From positions 1,234,695-1,298,694 of the forward strand of contig NC_009051.1 in assembly GCF_000015825.1 (NCBI RefSeq): 64,000 nt of DNA, in the 5' to 3' direction. This document shows, one piece after another, positions 42,493 to 51,584 of this stretch. Positions within the stretch are counted from its first letter, which is position 1, and each line of letters begins with the position of its first letter. The position numbers and the translations under genes are program-made. Below the pieces are notes generated by a model. It had not been told where the DNA came from. It saw only the letters and a program-made list of their open reading frames with translations, and did no database searches. The DNA comes from Methanoculleus marisnigri JR1 (GTDB lineage: Archaea; Halobacteriota; Methanomicrobia; Methanomicrobiales; Methanoculleaceae).

Positions 42493-43293
42493 ATGGATTG
42501 TATAGGGGTTATCGGCTACGGACACATGGGCAGCATGCTGGTGGATGGGTTTCTCTCGTCCGGCGTGCTCGGCGTCGATGAGGTCGTGGTAACGTCCAGG
42601 AGGCAGGAGAGCCGGGATGCATGCGCCGCAGCATGGCCGGGCATCGGCATCGCCGCAACAAACAGTGAACTCGCACGACAGTGCCGCACGATCATCCTCG
42701 CCGTCAGGCCGCAGGAGGTGAAAGACGTCCTCCATGAGATTTTTCCGGCAATGGACGGCGACGAGCATATCGTCTCGCTTGCCGCAGGCGTCGGCCTCAC
42801 GGAGCTTGAGGGGCTGTTTTCAGGTTCGGTCACCCGGGCCATTCCCACGATCACCTCAACGATCGGACAGGGGACGACGCTCGTCTGCCACGGGCGGCAG
42901 GTGGGCATGCACGACGCTCTCCGGATTGAGGGACTCTTCTCGTCCATCGGGAACGTGATGCTTGTCGGGGAGGAAGAACTCCCGGCGGCCACCATACTCT
43001 CGAGCTGCGGGCCGGGGCTGCTCGCCGCAGTCATCGAGGAACTGGCGGGCGCGGCTGCCCATGCGAGCAGTCTTTCGGGGGATCGGGCGCTTGAACTCGC
43101 AACGGAGACGGCTGCGGCTACGGCCGCCTACCTCCGGGAGACCGGCGAGACCCCCGGCGACCTGGTCGGGCGGGTCGCGACCGGCGGCGGCGTCACGGAG
43201 GTTGGGGTGAAAGGGATCCGGGAACGGCTGCCGGAAGTCTTCGACGAGGCGGTCGCCGCCATGCTGGAGCGCTACGGTGCGGTGGGGAAGTGA
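42493..43293 (+). CDS. proC: Pyrroline-5-carboxylate reductase
   Basis: This is a 266-aa NAD(P)H-dependent enzyme of the last step of proline synthesis. The N-terminal Rossmann motif is CIGVIGYGHMGSMLVDGFL. IILAVRPQEVKDVL and IVSLAAGVGLTELEGLF follow, and the C-terminal dimer domain begins RAIPTITSTIGQGTTLV with the conserved SSCGPGLLAAVIEELAGAA block. ATG 42493 follows GAGAGGGG; the TTG six bases upstream is less likely. It is divergent from the U32 gene. Confidence 0.87.
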   Translation: MDCIGVIGYGHMGSMLVDGFLSSGVLGVDEVVVTSRRQESRDACAAAWPGIGIAATNSELARQCRTIILAVRPQEVKDVLHEIFPAMDGDEHIVSLAAGVGLTELEGLFSGSVTRAIPTITSTIGQGTTLVCHGRQVGMHDALRIEGLFSSIGNVMLVGEEELPAATILSSCGPGLLAAVIEELAGAAAHASSLSGDRALELATETAAATAAYLRETGETPGDLVGRVATGGGVTEVGVKGIRERLPEVFDEAVAAMLERYGAVGK

Positions 43294-43374
43294 CGGCGGG
43301 CCGGGCCCGCTCCCGATCTCCTGAAGACCGCAGGCAGACTTTTAAGTGATAGGGCGGGAATACATCCGGTAAGT

Positions 43375-44004
43375 ATGAAGATCGTCGTCTCTGTGGAGAA
43401 TGCCGCCGCTATCAACGAAGTGGCGGAGTACAACCCGACGTTCATCGAGATCAGGCTCGATCGGATGGAGGGGGATCTGCAGGATCAGGTTCGTGCCATC
43501 CGGGAGAAGACCGATATCCCGCTGATTGCCACGCTCAGGAGCAGGGACGAGGGAGGCCGGTTTGTCGGCGATGCGGATCTCTGGGCCCGGATCGTCGGGC
43601 CGATAGCACGATACGTCGATATCGTGGACGTGGAAGCACGGTACCGGGATCACGCGCCGTTCATCAAGAGCCAGGGAGTCCAGATTCTTGCATCGCTCCA
43701 CACGAACGAGATGCCCACCGTGCCCGAGCTCGGGAGGATCGACGAGATGCTCCGGTCATACGGCGATATCCCGAAGATCGTCGTGCGGCCTAAAACCCGG
43801 GAAGACCTCTTCGAACTCGTCCTCTTCACCCACCAGGCCCAGAAACCGATCTGCACGAGCATCATGGGCGCCGAGTTCCGCTACGCCCGCGCAATCCTGC
43901 CCCTCTTCGGGTCGGAGTTCACGTTCAGCCATGCCGGCGCCCCGACGGCCGAAGGGCAGTACCACATACGGGAGATGCGGCAACTTGCGGATCTGTTGAA
44001 GTGA
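43375..44004 (+). CDS. aroD: 3-dehydroquinate dehydratase, type I
   Basis: This is a 209-aa Schiff-base enzyme removing water from 3-dehydroquinate in the shikimate pathway. Motifs are [33 protein letters not shown], the catalytic His in [13 protein letters not shown] and the Schiff-base Lys in [38 protein letters not shown] follows. The length is short, as usual for archaeal type I enzymes. It faces the aromatic operon in a convergent arrangement across a repeat element and supplies the one step missing from that operon. Confidence 0.93.
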
Positions 44005-44198
44005 AGGGGGAGACGGGGCGGCACGGGCTGGGGTGGGCTTTTGGAAGGCGATGGCCTTCTTGAAACCCAGGTGTGCCGCGGTTCTAAGTGTCGCAAATAG
44101 GGGCAGGTAGTTTGCGAAGAAAGAACCGTTTGTTCGATGTCGCTCACACCTGACGGTGCCTGTGCCTCTCTTCGGACAGTGTAACGAGAAAAACCCGG

Positions 44199-44312
44199 TG
44201 CAGTGGACCGTGGGAATATCGCCATAGGGGGAGGGGTTGCAGGGGAGGGGGGATGCTCCCCCCTCCCCTGTCCCCACCCCCCTGCGTGGCGATATCCAGT
44301 GGAAATCCGTGG
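44199..44312. repeat. Dispersed palindromic mosaic element, copy 4 (compact hairpin)
   Basis: This is the smallest and most symmetrical copy. The type B end is CAGTGGACCGTGGGAATATC then GCCA, and the type A end on the other strand is CACGGATTTCCACTGGATAT then CGCCA. In the centre AGGGGAGGGGGG (44,241-44,252) pairs with CCCCCCTCCCCT (44,258-44,269), a perfect 12-bp stem, with further complementary GGGG/CCCC outside. It lies between the convergent aroD and aroC genes. Confidence 0.78.
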
Positions 44313-44439
44313 ACGGGTATTTAGTGAGTCCCAATGCAGATCTGAAACTTGAGAACCGCCAGGTTTTCGTTGAACGGCCAGCGGAACGGCAGGAGTAGGA
44401 ACATAGTGGACGCAGGCCGGGGATCCTGGAATCCCCTCC

Positions 44440-44552
44440 CTTTACTCCCCGCTCGAAGACCTCTGGTCTTCTCGAACTCCTTCCCCTGCGGGGAAGTCGT
44501 CCTTCGCACCTTAACGGTTCTCACGCTCCTGCCCTACGGGCAGTCGCGCCCT
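44440..44552. repeat. Detached mosaic modules next to copy 4
   Basis: Short folds of the same kind as those inside the repeat family follow each other here: CGAAGACCTCTGGTCTTCTC, CCCCTGCGGGG, CGCACCTTAACGGTTCTCAC and GCCCTACGGGC. They run up to the aroC stop codon. They look like the interior of an element that has lost its ends. The remainder of the gap (44,005-44,198 and 44,313-44,439) shows no gene. Confidence 0.5.
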
Positions 44553-45557
44553 TCAGCCCATCGCGCCAAATCCCCGATACTTCCCCTGCTCGAGCATCGC
44601 GTCTAGGATAACCATCGCGAGCATGCACTCCGCAACCGGGACGACCCGCGGCGCGATGCAGGGGTCGTGCCGCCCTTCGACCGTTATCTCCCGCTCCTTC
44701 CCGGCGATATCGACGGTCCGTTGCGCCTTGCGGATCGAGGGCGTCGGCTTGACGGCAAGCCGGACGACGATATCCTGCCCGGTGCTGATTCCGCCAAGAA
44801 CGCCGCCCGCATGGTTGCTCGAAAACCCTTCTGCGGTGATCGGATCGTTCATCTCGCTCCCGAAGAACCTCGCGGCGCCGAACCCCTCGCCAAGCTCGAC
44901 ACCCTTCACCGCACCGATGCCCATCATCGCCCCGGCGATGGCGGCGTCGAGCTTTCCGAATACCGGGTCGCCGAGCCCCGCCGGGCACCCGGAGGCCGTC
45001 ACCTCAACGATGCCGCCCACGGAGTCGCCCGCATCCCGGGCGGCACGGATCTCCGCTTCCATCGTTTCCGGATCCGTCGCGGCGTGCACCTCGACGACCC
45101 TCCCCCGGACCGTGATGCCGCTGGGTTCGAGGCAGCGAATCGCCACCGCTCCCGCCGCGACCCGCGCAAGGGTCTCCCGGCCCGAACTCCTCCCGCCGCC
45201 GCGGTGGTCACGAAGCCCGTACTTCGCCTGCCAGGTGTAGTCCGCGTGCCCCGGCCGGAAGACGTCCCGGAGTGCGTCATAGTCCTCCGACCGGACATCC
45301 CGGTTCCTGACGAGGAGCGCGATCGGAGCGCCGGTCGTCTTTCCCTCAAAAATTCCCGAGAGGATCTCCACCCTGTCCGCCTCCTGCCGCCCGGACGCAA
45401 GCGGGCTCTTCCCCGGCCGCCTGCGGTCGAGGTAGGGCTGGATATCCGCCTCCGCGAGGGGGACATTGGGCGGGCAGCCGTCGACGACCGCACCCACCGC
45501 CAACCCGTGGCTCTCGCCGAACGTCGTGCACCTGAAATTTCTTCCGAACGTGTTCAT
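44553..45557 (-). CDS. aroC: Chorismate synthase
   Basis: This is a 334-aa FMN-dependent enzyme making chorismate from EPSP. Hallmarks are FGRNFRCTTFGESHGLAVGAVVDG, RRRPGKSPLASGRQEADRVEILSGIFEGKTTGAPIALLV, DYTWQAKYGLRDHRGGGRSSGRETLARVAAGAVA and SSNHAGGVLGGISTGQDIVVRLAVKPTPSI. ATG 45557 overlaps the stop of the upstream aroKE gene (ATGA), the coupling used through most of this operon. It is the last gene of the operon. Confidence 0.96.
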   Translation of the reverse strand: MNTFGRNFRCTTFGESHGLAVGAVVDGCPPNVPLAEADIQPYLDRRRPGKSPLASGRQEADRVEILSGIFEGKTTGAPIALLVRNRDVRSEDYDALRDVFRPGHADYTWQAKYGLRDHRGGGRSSGRETLARVAAGAVAIRCLEPSGITVRGRVVEVHAATDPETMEAEIRAARDAGDSVGGIVEVTASGCPAGLGDPVFGKLDAAIAGAMMGIGAVKGVELGEGFGAARFFGSEMNDPITAEGFSSNHAGGVLGGISTGQDIVVRLAVKPTPSIRKAQRTVDIAGKEREITVEGRHDPCIAPRVVPVAECMLAMVILDAMLEQGKYRGFGAMG

Positions 45558-46930
45558 GCAAGCATCTCCCGAACCAGTTCCGGCGTGACCGCAAGTCCGG
45601 TTATCAGCCGGAACTGCTCCGTCGCCTGGTGGACGAACATCTCCGTGCCGGGTATCGTCTCGCACCCGGCCTCTCTCGCCGCCCGGATGAGCGGCGTCTC
45701 CGGTGGCGTGTAGACGAGGTCAAATACGGTCGTCCCACGCTCGAGGTCGTCCGCGGCAAGCAGGCTCCGGGTGTCGGGCTCCATCCCGACCGGGGTTGCG
45801 TGTACCACTACATCGGCGTCGCCCCCTTTGAACTCTTCGAGACCGCCCCACCGACAGTCGAACCGCTCTGCAAGCCCCCGCGCTGCACCCGGAGCCCGGG
45901 CAAGCACCGTGACGTCCATATCAAGCGTTCTGAGCGCGTAGACCGCCGCGGCCGCCGCGCCCCCGGCGCCGAGCACCGCCGCCCGGCCGCCCCGCCGGTG
46001 GGCGAGCGGGATCTGTACCCCCAGCCAGTCGGTGTTGTGGCCGTACATCCTCCCGCCACACCGGACAATGGTGTTCACCGCCCCGATCGCTGTCGCGTGC
46101 TCGTCGATCTCATCGAGATGGCGCATCACGTCGGTCTTGAACGGGATGGTTACGGATAAGCCCTTCAGGGGGAGGAGGGTCGCGAGGCGGACGATGGTTC
46201 CCGCATCCGGCCACTCGAAGCGCGTGTAGTGATAGTTCATCCCGAAGTGTTGAAAGAGCCGGTTGTAGAGGAGCGGGCTCCTGCTGTGGGCGCAGGGGTT
46301 GCCGGCGATGGCGCATACCATAAGGCCCGGGTTCCGGTCGATCATAGCCCCGAGGCCCGAAAGGCCGAACCGTTCAAGGAGGGCGTCGCGCTCAGGCCTT
46401 CGCGTCTTCGCGTCTTCGCGTGCGGTCACATTCCCATACCCTTGCTCCCGGACGATCATATCCGCGACCTCCCCGGGCGTGCGCCTCCCGGTATCGATGC
46501 AGGCGTCGGCCGCGCCGAGGTAGGCCTCCTTTCTCCGGAGAAGGAGCGTGCGCACCTCCTCTTCGGGGGCCAGATCGGTCAGCCCCGGCCGGTCGCTCCC
46601 GGCGATCCGCTCAACGATGACCCCGGGCGGGGCGGTCAGGAGGAAGACCCTGCCGTGCCGCCGGAGGTCGGCGACGTTTGCCGGGTCGCATACCGCCCCG
46701 CCGCCGGTGCCGATCACGCCCTCCGCCGTCCGGAGCGCCGCGACGACCTCCCGCTCGAGGGCGCGGAAGTGCGCTTCCCCGTGCTGCCGGAAGATCTCCG
46801 GGATCGGCATCCCGGCCCGGCGCTCGATCATCGCATCGGTGTCGTAGAACGGCAGCCCGAGGCGATCCGCGAGGATCAGTCCGACCGATGTCTTCCCGGT
46901 CCCCCGGAAGCCGGTAAGGACGACCTTCAC
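45554..46930 (-). CDS. Shikimate kinase-shikimate dehydrogenase fusion
   Basis: This is a 458-aa bifunctional protein. Residues 1-165 form a bacterial-type P-loop shikimate kinase (VVLTGFRGTGKTSVGLILADRLGLPFYDTDAMIERRAG, VIGTGGGAVC). Residues about 190-458 form NADP-dependent shikimate dehydrogenase (AHSRSPLLYNRLF, SVTIPFKTDVMRHLDEID with catalytic Lys/Asp, AIGAVNTIVR, GHNTDWLGVQIPL, AAVLGAGGAAAAAVYAL). Many archaea use a GHMP-type kinase instead, so this kinase half is probably of bacterial origin. The linker contains a short repeat (CGCGTCTT three times). GTG 46930 overlaps the aroA stop as GTGA. Confidence 0.92.
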   Translation of the reverse strand: MKVVLTGFRGTGKTSVGLILADRLGLPFYDTDAMIERRAGMPIPEIFRQHGEAHFRALEREVVAALRTAEGVIGTGGGAVCDPANVADLRRHGRVFLLTAPPGVIVERIAGSDRPGLTDLAPEEEVRTLLLRRKEAYLGAADACIDTGRRTPGEVADMIVREQGYGNVTAREDAKTRRPERDALLERFGLSGLGAMIDRNPGLMVCAIAGNPCAHSRSPLLYNRLFQHFGMNYHYTRFEWPDAGTIVRLATLLPLKGLSVTIPFKTDVMRHLDEIDEHATAIGAVNTIVRCGGRMYGHNTDWLGVQIPLAHRRGGRAAVLGAGGAAAAAVYALRTLDMDVTVLARAPGAARGLAERFDCRWGGLEEFKGGDADVVVHATPVGMEPDTRSLLAADDLERGTTVFDLVYTPPETPLIRAAREAGCETIPGTEMFVHQATEQFRLITGLAVTPELVREMLA

Positions 46931-48195
46931 AGCAGCCCCTCCCCGTAGAGCGCCTCCCAGAACCCGGGGAACGACTTCTCCACGCATTCGGGGTCACGGA
47001 TCGCCATCCCCCCGACCGCGAGCCCGAGCACGGCAAACGCCATCGCCGTCCGGTGGTCGTCGTGCGGGTCGACGGCCACCCCGTGGAGGGGCGCGGGCGT
47101 GATCGTGAGGGAATCCTCCGTGACCTCGACCCCCGCACCCATCCGCCGGAGGGTGTCCGCCGTCACCCCGACGCGGTCGCTCTCCTTGTACTGCAGGTGC
47201 GCCGTCCCGGTGATCGTCGTTGGCGACCCTGCCGTCGCCGCCACCGCCGCGAGCGTCTGGACGGTGTCGGGGGACGAGGACATATCGATCTCGATGCCTT
47301 TGAGATCGCCCGTCCGCTCCACCGTCACTGCGTCGGTGCCGGCGGCGACGCTGCACCCCATCGCCTCGAGGGCGTCGAGGAACCGGCGGTCGCCCTGGAC
47401 GGAAGTCGGGTTCAGGCCCGTGACCGCGACCCTCCCGCCGCAGACGGCCGCGACCGCGAAGAGATAGGAGGCCGAGGAGTAGTCGCCCTCGACCCGGTAA
47501 TCCCTCCCCCGGTAGGCTCTACCGCTCTCCACCCGGAACCGGTCGTAGCCCTGCCGCTCGATATGCGCACCGAACCGGAGCATCACGTCCGCGGTCACGT
47601 CGAGATACGACCGCGAGGCCGGGGTCGCCGGGAGCGTGAGTTCCACGTCCTCCTCTGCGTAGGGCGCCGCCATCAGGATGGACGAGACGAACTGGCTGCT
47701 GATGCTTCCGTCGATCGTCGCCCTCCCGCCCCGGAGTCTCCCGGAGATGCGGATGGGCGGGTAGCCGGGCTGACCGGTGAACGCGACGTCACCCCCGAGG
47801 GCCCGGAGCGCCCCCGCAAGGGGGCCGACCGGCCGCTCGAGCATCCGTGGGCTCCCCGTCAGCACCACCGGGTGCTGCGAGAGGAGCGCCGCCGAGGTGA
47901 GGAGCCGCAGCGTCGTCCCGGAGTTCCCGCAGTCGATGGTGACCTCTCCCGCCGCCGGGAAGGTGCCGCTGCAGCCGGCGACGGCGATCTCCCCCGGCAG
48001 CCACTCGAGCGGCACCCCGAGGGCTTCGAGCCCCCGGGCGGTCAGTTCTGTATCGGCCGCCCGGAGCGGCCGTGCGATTCGCGTTCTTCCCAAGGCGAGC
48101 GCTCCCGCGATCAGCGCCCGGTGGGTGTAACTCTTGGAGGGCGGCGCCGGAAACGCCGCGTCGACCGGGCCGGTCTGCGAGACGCGGACGATCAT
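46927..48195 (-). CDS. aroA: EPSP synthase (3-phosphoshikimate 1-carboxyvinyltransferase)
   Basis: This is a 422-aa enzyme joining PEP and shikimate-3-phosphate. Motifs are PPSKSYTHRALIAGALA, DCGNSGTTLRLL, GSPRMLERPVGPL, GSISSQFVSSILMAAPY, DYSSASYLFAVAAVCGG and LQYKESDRVGVTADTLRRMG. It shows the archaeal length and two-domain organisation. ATG 48195 overlaps the pheA stop (ATGA). Confidence 0.95.
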   Translation of the reverse strand: MIVRVSQTGPVDAAFPAPPSKSYTHRALIAGALALGRTRIARPLRAADTELTARGLEALGVPLEWLPGEIAVAGCSGTFPAAGEVTIDCGNSGTTLRLLTSAALLSQHPVVLTGSPRMLERPVGPLAGALRALGGDVAFTGQPGYPPIRISGRLRGGRATIDGSISSQFVSSILMAAPYAEEDVELTLPATPASRSYLDVTADVMLRFGAHIERQGYDRFRVESGRAYRGRDYRVEGDYSSASYLFAVAAVCGGRVAVTGLNPTSVQGDRRFLDALEAMGCSVAAGTDAVTVERTGDLKGIEIDMSSSPDTVQTLAAVAATAGSPTTITGTAHLQYKESDRVGVTADTLRRMGAGVEVTEDSLTITPAPLHGVAVDPHDDHRTAMAFAVLGLAVGGMAIRDPECVEKSFPGFWEALYGEGLL

Positions 48196-48983
48196 ATCGG
48201 CACCTCCATGCGGGCGTAGCACCCGAGTTCCCTGACGGTGGTCATGCTCTTGAGTTCCTCCTTTGCTTCCCGCCATCCTTCGGCGATCTCCATGTCGATG
48301 AAGAACAGATACTTCCCCATGCCCCGGCGGGACGGCCGCGACTCGATCCGGGTCAGGTTGATCCCGCGCCGGGCGAAGACCGCGAGGATATCGGCAAGGA
48401 GCCCGACCCGGTCGAGTTCGGGGTCTACGAGGAGGCTGCACTTCGTGGCTCCCGCGATCTCACGGGGGAGAGCAGATATCTCGACGAACCGGGTGGTGTT
48501 GTCCCTGCTGTTCTGGACATCCCGGACGGCAATCGGGAGACCGTAGATCCGTGCCGCCGTCTCCGAGACGACCGCGCCGGCGCGGCTCTCTCTCTGCATC
48601 GCCATCGCGCTCGCCGCATTGCTGCTCGTGTGCACGACCTCCACCCCGAGTCCGTCGAGGAGGACGGAGCACTGCTCGTGCGTCTGCGGGTGGGCGTAGA
48701 TGACCGGGAGGCGTGCGGGGTCTCCCCTGGCCGCGAGGTGGTGCCGGACGGGCATGTAAGCCTCTCCGGTGATCGAGACATCGAACTCCATCAGCCCCTG
48801 GAGGGTCTCCCCCACGCCGCCGGCCTCCGAGTTCTCGATCGGGACGAGCCCTTTCGCTCCGCCGGACGCCACGCGTTTGATGATGGCGCGGATCGTCGGC
48901 AGGAGTTCGATATCGTCACCGTAGAGCCTGGCCGCGAGTTCGTGGCTGACCGTCCCGGCCGGTCCGAGCGTTGCGACGGTCAT
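48192..48983 (-). CDS. pheA: Prephenate dehydratase
   Basis: This is a 263-aa enzyme producing phenylpyruvate for phenylalanine synthesis. The catalytic domain starts VATLGPAGTVSHELAARLYG and contains GLVPIENSEAGGVGETLQGL and SRDNTTRFVEIS (TRF motif). The C-terminal ACT domain (CSLLVDPELDRVGLLADILAVFARRGINLTRIESRPSRRGMGKYLFFIDME) provides phenylalanine feedback binding. No chorismate mutase domain is attached. Overlaps of 4 bases link it to aroA and tyrA. Confidence 0.94.
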   Translation of the reverse strand: MTVATLGPAGTVSHELAARLYGDDIELLPTIRAIIKRVASGGAKGLVPIENSEAGGVGETLQGLMEFDVSITGEAYMPVRHHLAARGDPARLPVIYAHPQTHEQCSVLLDGLGVEVVHTSSNAASAMAMQRESRAGAVVSETAARIYGLPIAVRDVQNSRDNTTRFVEISALPREIAGATKCSLLVDPELDRVGLLADILAVFARRGINLTRIESRPSRRGMGKYLFFIDMEIAEGWREAKEELKSMTTVRELGCYARMEVPI

Positions 48984-49804
48984 CGGCTCACCACGTGGCT
49001 GATGAGGTCGTCGGTCTCTTCCGTCGCGGCCCGGAGGTACGAGGCATAATGGCCGGCGTTCGCGGTAAAGAAGTCCCGGAACCGTTCGGCGTCCCCGGAC
49101 TCGACGATCTCGCGGAGCGTCCGGACAGCCTCCTCGAACTGTGCAAGCACTTCCGGGACGGCCGGGTTCATCTGCAGCATGTCGCCGTAGAGCCCCGCAT
49201 CCTGGGCGAGGAGCCGTCCGACGAGCCCCATCTCGATCCGGTAGACGGGGCTCGTGAACCGGAGGGTCTCCGCGACGTCGGCGCCGGTCCGGCGGATGGC
49301 CTCCGCCTTCGCGAGCGTCCCGAAGTGGGTGAGCCCCTGGATCACCGCCATCATCCGGTCGTGGTCTTCCGGTGTCGAGAGGGTGATCGCCGCCCCCTGG
49401 TCGCGGAAGACGGATAAGAGTCCTTCAAGGGTCTCCGGGCTGCACCTGGCCGGGGTCGCGACGATCGTCTGGCCCCGGAGCGACGCGGCACCCGGCCCGA
49501 ACATCGGGTGGAGCCCGATCACCTCCGCACGGGAGGCGAGCATCGCCCTGACCGGTTCGACCTTGAGGGAGGTGAGGTCGCAGAAGACCTGCTCCTCCGA
49601 GAGGAGCGGCGCGACCTCGCGGATCACCCCGACGGTGGCGCGGATGGGAACCGAGACCATGACGAGATCTGCCGTCTCCGCGACGGCGCGGTTCGTGAGG
49701 GAGGTCGCAGTCCCCGAGACAATCGTCTCCCAGCCGGCGGCCTGAAAGACCCCGGCAAAGAACCGCCCCATCTGTCCCGTGCCGCCGATGATGCCTGCAA
49801 GCAT
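48980..49804 (-). CDS. tyrA: Prephenate dehydrogenase
   Basis: This is an enzyme of about 274 aa converting prephenate to 4-hydroxyphenylpyruvate for tyrosine. It has a Rossmann start LAGIIGGTGQMGRFFAGVFQAAGW, ADLVMVSVPIRATVGVI, VFCDLTSLK, VIGLHPMFGPGAASLRGQTIV and DHDRMMAVIQGLTHF, then a helical C-terminal domain. ATG 49804 is chosen for its spacing to GGAG. A GTG at 49813 that overlaps the upstream stop as GTGA, like its neighbours, is a real alternative and adds three residues. Confidence 0.9.
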   Translation of the reverse strand: MLAGIIGGTGQMGRFFAGVFQAAGWETIVSGTATSLTNRAVAETADLVMVSVPIRATVGVIREVAPLLSEEQVFCDLTSLKVEPVRAMLASRAEVIGLHPMFGPGAASLRGQTIVATPARCSPETLEGLLSVFRDQGAAITLSTPEDHDRMMAVIQGLTHFGTLAKAEAIRRTGADVAETLRFTSPVYRIEMGLVGRLLAQDAGLYGDMLQMNPAVPEVLAQFEEAVRTLREIVESGDAERFRDFFTANAGHYASYLRAATEETDDLISHVVSR

Positions 49805-49809
49805 TCCCG

Positions 49810-50796
49810 TCACTTCTCCAGGATCGTCTCTTTGACGGCGACGCCGAAGTGCCGGCCGCCCTCCGCGACGCTGCCGAGCACCCTGTCGCCGACCGTGAGG
49901 GCGGCGACCGATACGGCCGTCCCGTCCTCCCGGACGAGCCGGATCGTCTCGGCGTTCTGGAGAACCAGGCTCACTGTCGCGTCGCCGGCCTTCGCCTCGA
50001 CGAGGAGGAGCGGGCGGCGCTCGATCTTCACCCTGCCGACGACCGCGTCGTGGGTCGGGCCGGTATGCTCCGCGACGAGCACCCTGTCACCCACCGCGAG
50101 GTCGGCGAGGTACGCGGTCTTCCCGCCGGGGAGGAGGATGTAGGCGTGCACCGCCCCGGCGTTCACCCGGAACGGGCGCGGCGCCACGTAAGGGTTCTCC
50201 AGGGTCTCGGGATGGACCATCAGGAACGCCGAGGAGGTGTTGCCGACGAGCATCCCTTCTCCGTCGGCGAGGATCGAGCAGGTGTCGACGCAGACCCTAT
50301 CGCCCATCCCGACGGGGACAATCCGGGTCACCTCGAACGGGACGAGAGGAACAGACGCGCCGGCGCCGGCAATCGTCTTCGCGACCCGCCGGACCTCCGC
50401 CGGATCGTCGGTCGCAAGAAGGATGCCCGCCGTCCCGCGTTCGAGGACGGTCAGGGCGACCTTCGCCTCGTCGGCGTTCCCGACCGCGGCGACGATCCGG
50501 TCGGACTGCGCGACGAGGTTCTCGAGCGGGATGACCGTCCAGTCTCCTGTCCGGACGATGACAAGACCCTCGCGGGAGAGCCGGAGCGCCTCCTCTTCGG
50601 ATTCCTTGTCGACGATCTCGATCTCGAAGACGTCTTTTCCGGGGACGAGATCGCCGTTCTCCGCGATCGCCGTCACCCGGCCGAGTTTTCGCACGCGCTC
50701 TGCGTCCTCGACAACCAGGGCGTCTGCTCCGCTCTCGATCGCGGTCGTCGCGAGATCCTTCCTCCACGGCCGGAGATCGACCCAGAAGAGTTTCAT
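49810..50796 (-). CDS. 3-dehydroquinate synthase II
   Basis: This is a 328-aa member of the archaeal aroB' (MJ1249-type) family that oxidatively deaminates and cyclises 2-amino-3,7-dideoxy-threo-hept-6-ulosonate to 3-dehydroquinate with NAD. Characteristic blocks are MKLFWVDLRPWRKDLATTAIESGADALVVED, VPFEVTRIVPVGMGDRVCVDTCSILADGEGMLVGNTSSAFLMVHPE, ENPYVAPRPFRVNAGAVHAYI and GRVKIERRPLLLVEA. It is unrelated to bacterial AroB. ATG 50796 overlaps the upstream stop by four bases. Confidence 0.93.
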   Translation of the reverse strand: MKLFWVDLRPWRKDLATTAIESGADALVVEDAERVRKLGRVTAIAENGDLVPGKDVFEIEIVDKESEEEALRLSREGLVIVRTGDWTVIPLENLVAQSDRIVAAVGNADEAKVALTVLERGTAGILLATDDPAEVRRVAKTIAGAGASVPLVPFEVTRIVPVGMGDRVCVDTCSILADGEGMLVGNTSSAFLMVHPETLENPYVAPRPFRVNAGAVHAYILLPGGKTAYLADLAVGDRVLVAEHTGPTHDAVVGRVKIERRPLLLVEAKAGDATVSLVLQNAETIRLVREDGTAVSVAALTVGDRVLGSVAEGGRHFGVAVKETILEK

Positions 50797-51584
50797 CGCT
50801 CAGTCTCCAGGGCTTCGGCCGGACTTGCTCTCCCATGCACGACCCGTGATATCGCAGCGATGAACCGGGCAGGGTCGTCGCGCTGGAAAGCGTTCCTGCC
50901 CATACAGACGCCTGCCGCCCCCGCATCGATCGCGTCGCGGATGGTCGTGAGCGTCTCCATATCCCCGCCCTTCTCGCCGCCGGCGATCATCACCGGCACC
51001 GAGCAGGCGGCAGTGATCCGGCGGAACGTCTCGGGATCCCCGGTGTAGTTCGTCTTGATCAGGTCGGCCCCGAGCTCTTCCGCCACCCGGACGCAGTGCC
51101 CGATCGACTGCGGCGAGGTGGGATCGATCCCCTTGCCGCGGGGGTAGATCATGATCAGGAGCGGTATCCCCCAGCGGTTGCAGTCCCGCACCACCTCGCC
51201 CGCCGATTCGAGCATCCGTGACTCGTTGGGCGCGCCGAGGTTGATGTGGATCGAGACCGCGTCGGCACCGAGCGCGACCGCCTCCTCCACGGTGCAGACG
51301 ATTACCTTATCATTGGGATCGGGGTTCATCGATGTGCTCGCGGAGAGGTGCACGATAAGCCCGATATCCTTTCCGTGCTTCCGGTGCCCTCCCTTCACCA
51401 TGCCCTTGTGGAGGACGATCGCATTTGCCCCGCCCTCGCTCACCGCGTTGACCGTCTCTGTCATGTTGCAGAGCCCTTCGATCTGGCCCATCGTGAACCC
51501 GTGATCCATGGGAATGACCACGGCGCGGCCGGTGTTCCTGTCCATTATCCGCTCAAGGCGGATCTCTTTTCCTATCATATCCAT
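50793..51584 (-). CDS. ADH synthase / class I aldolase family protein, paralogue 2
   Basis: This is a 263-aa protein of the archaeal DhnA-type class I aldolase family, which includes 2-amino-3,7-dideoxy-threo-hept-6-ulosonate synthase (aroA'), the first step of the archaeal route to dehydroquinate. Key blocks are VVIPMDHGFTMGQIEGL, GGHRKHGKDIGLIVHLSASTSMNPDPNDK, IPLLIMIYPRG, the Schiff-base Lys in ADLIKTNYTGDPETF and VPVMIAGGEKGGD. The family includes fructose-bisphosphate aldolases, so the two tandem paralogues may split aldolase and transaldolase tasks. Its ATG overlaps the stop of the preceding paralogue by one base (TGATG). Confidence 0.85.
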   Translation of the reverse strand: MDMIGKEIRLERIMDRNTGRAVVIPMDHGFTMGQIEGLCNMTETVNAVSEGGANAIVLHKGMVKGGHRKHGKDIGLIVHLSASTSMNPDPNDKVIVCTVEEAVALGADAVSIHINLGAPNESRMLESAGEVVRDCNRWGIPLLIMIYPRGKGIDPTSPQSIGHCVRVAEELGADLIKTNYTGDPETFRRITAACSVPVMIAGGEKGGDMETLTTIRDAIDAGAAGVCMGRNAFQRDDPARFIAAISRVVHGRASPAEALETER

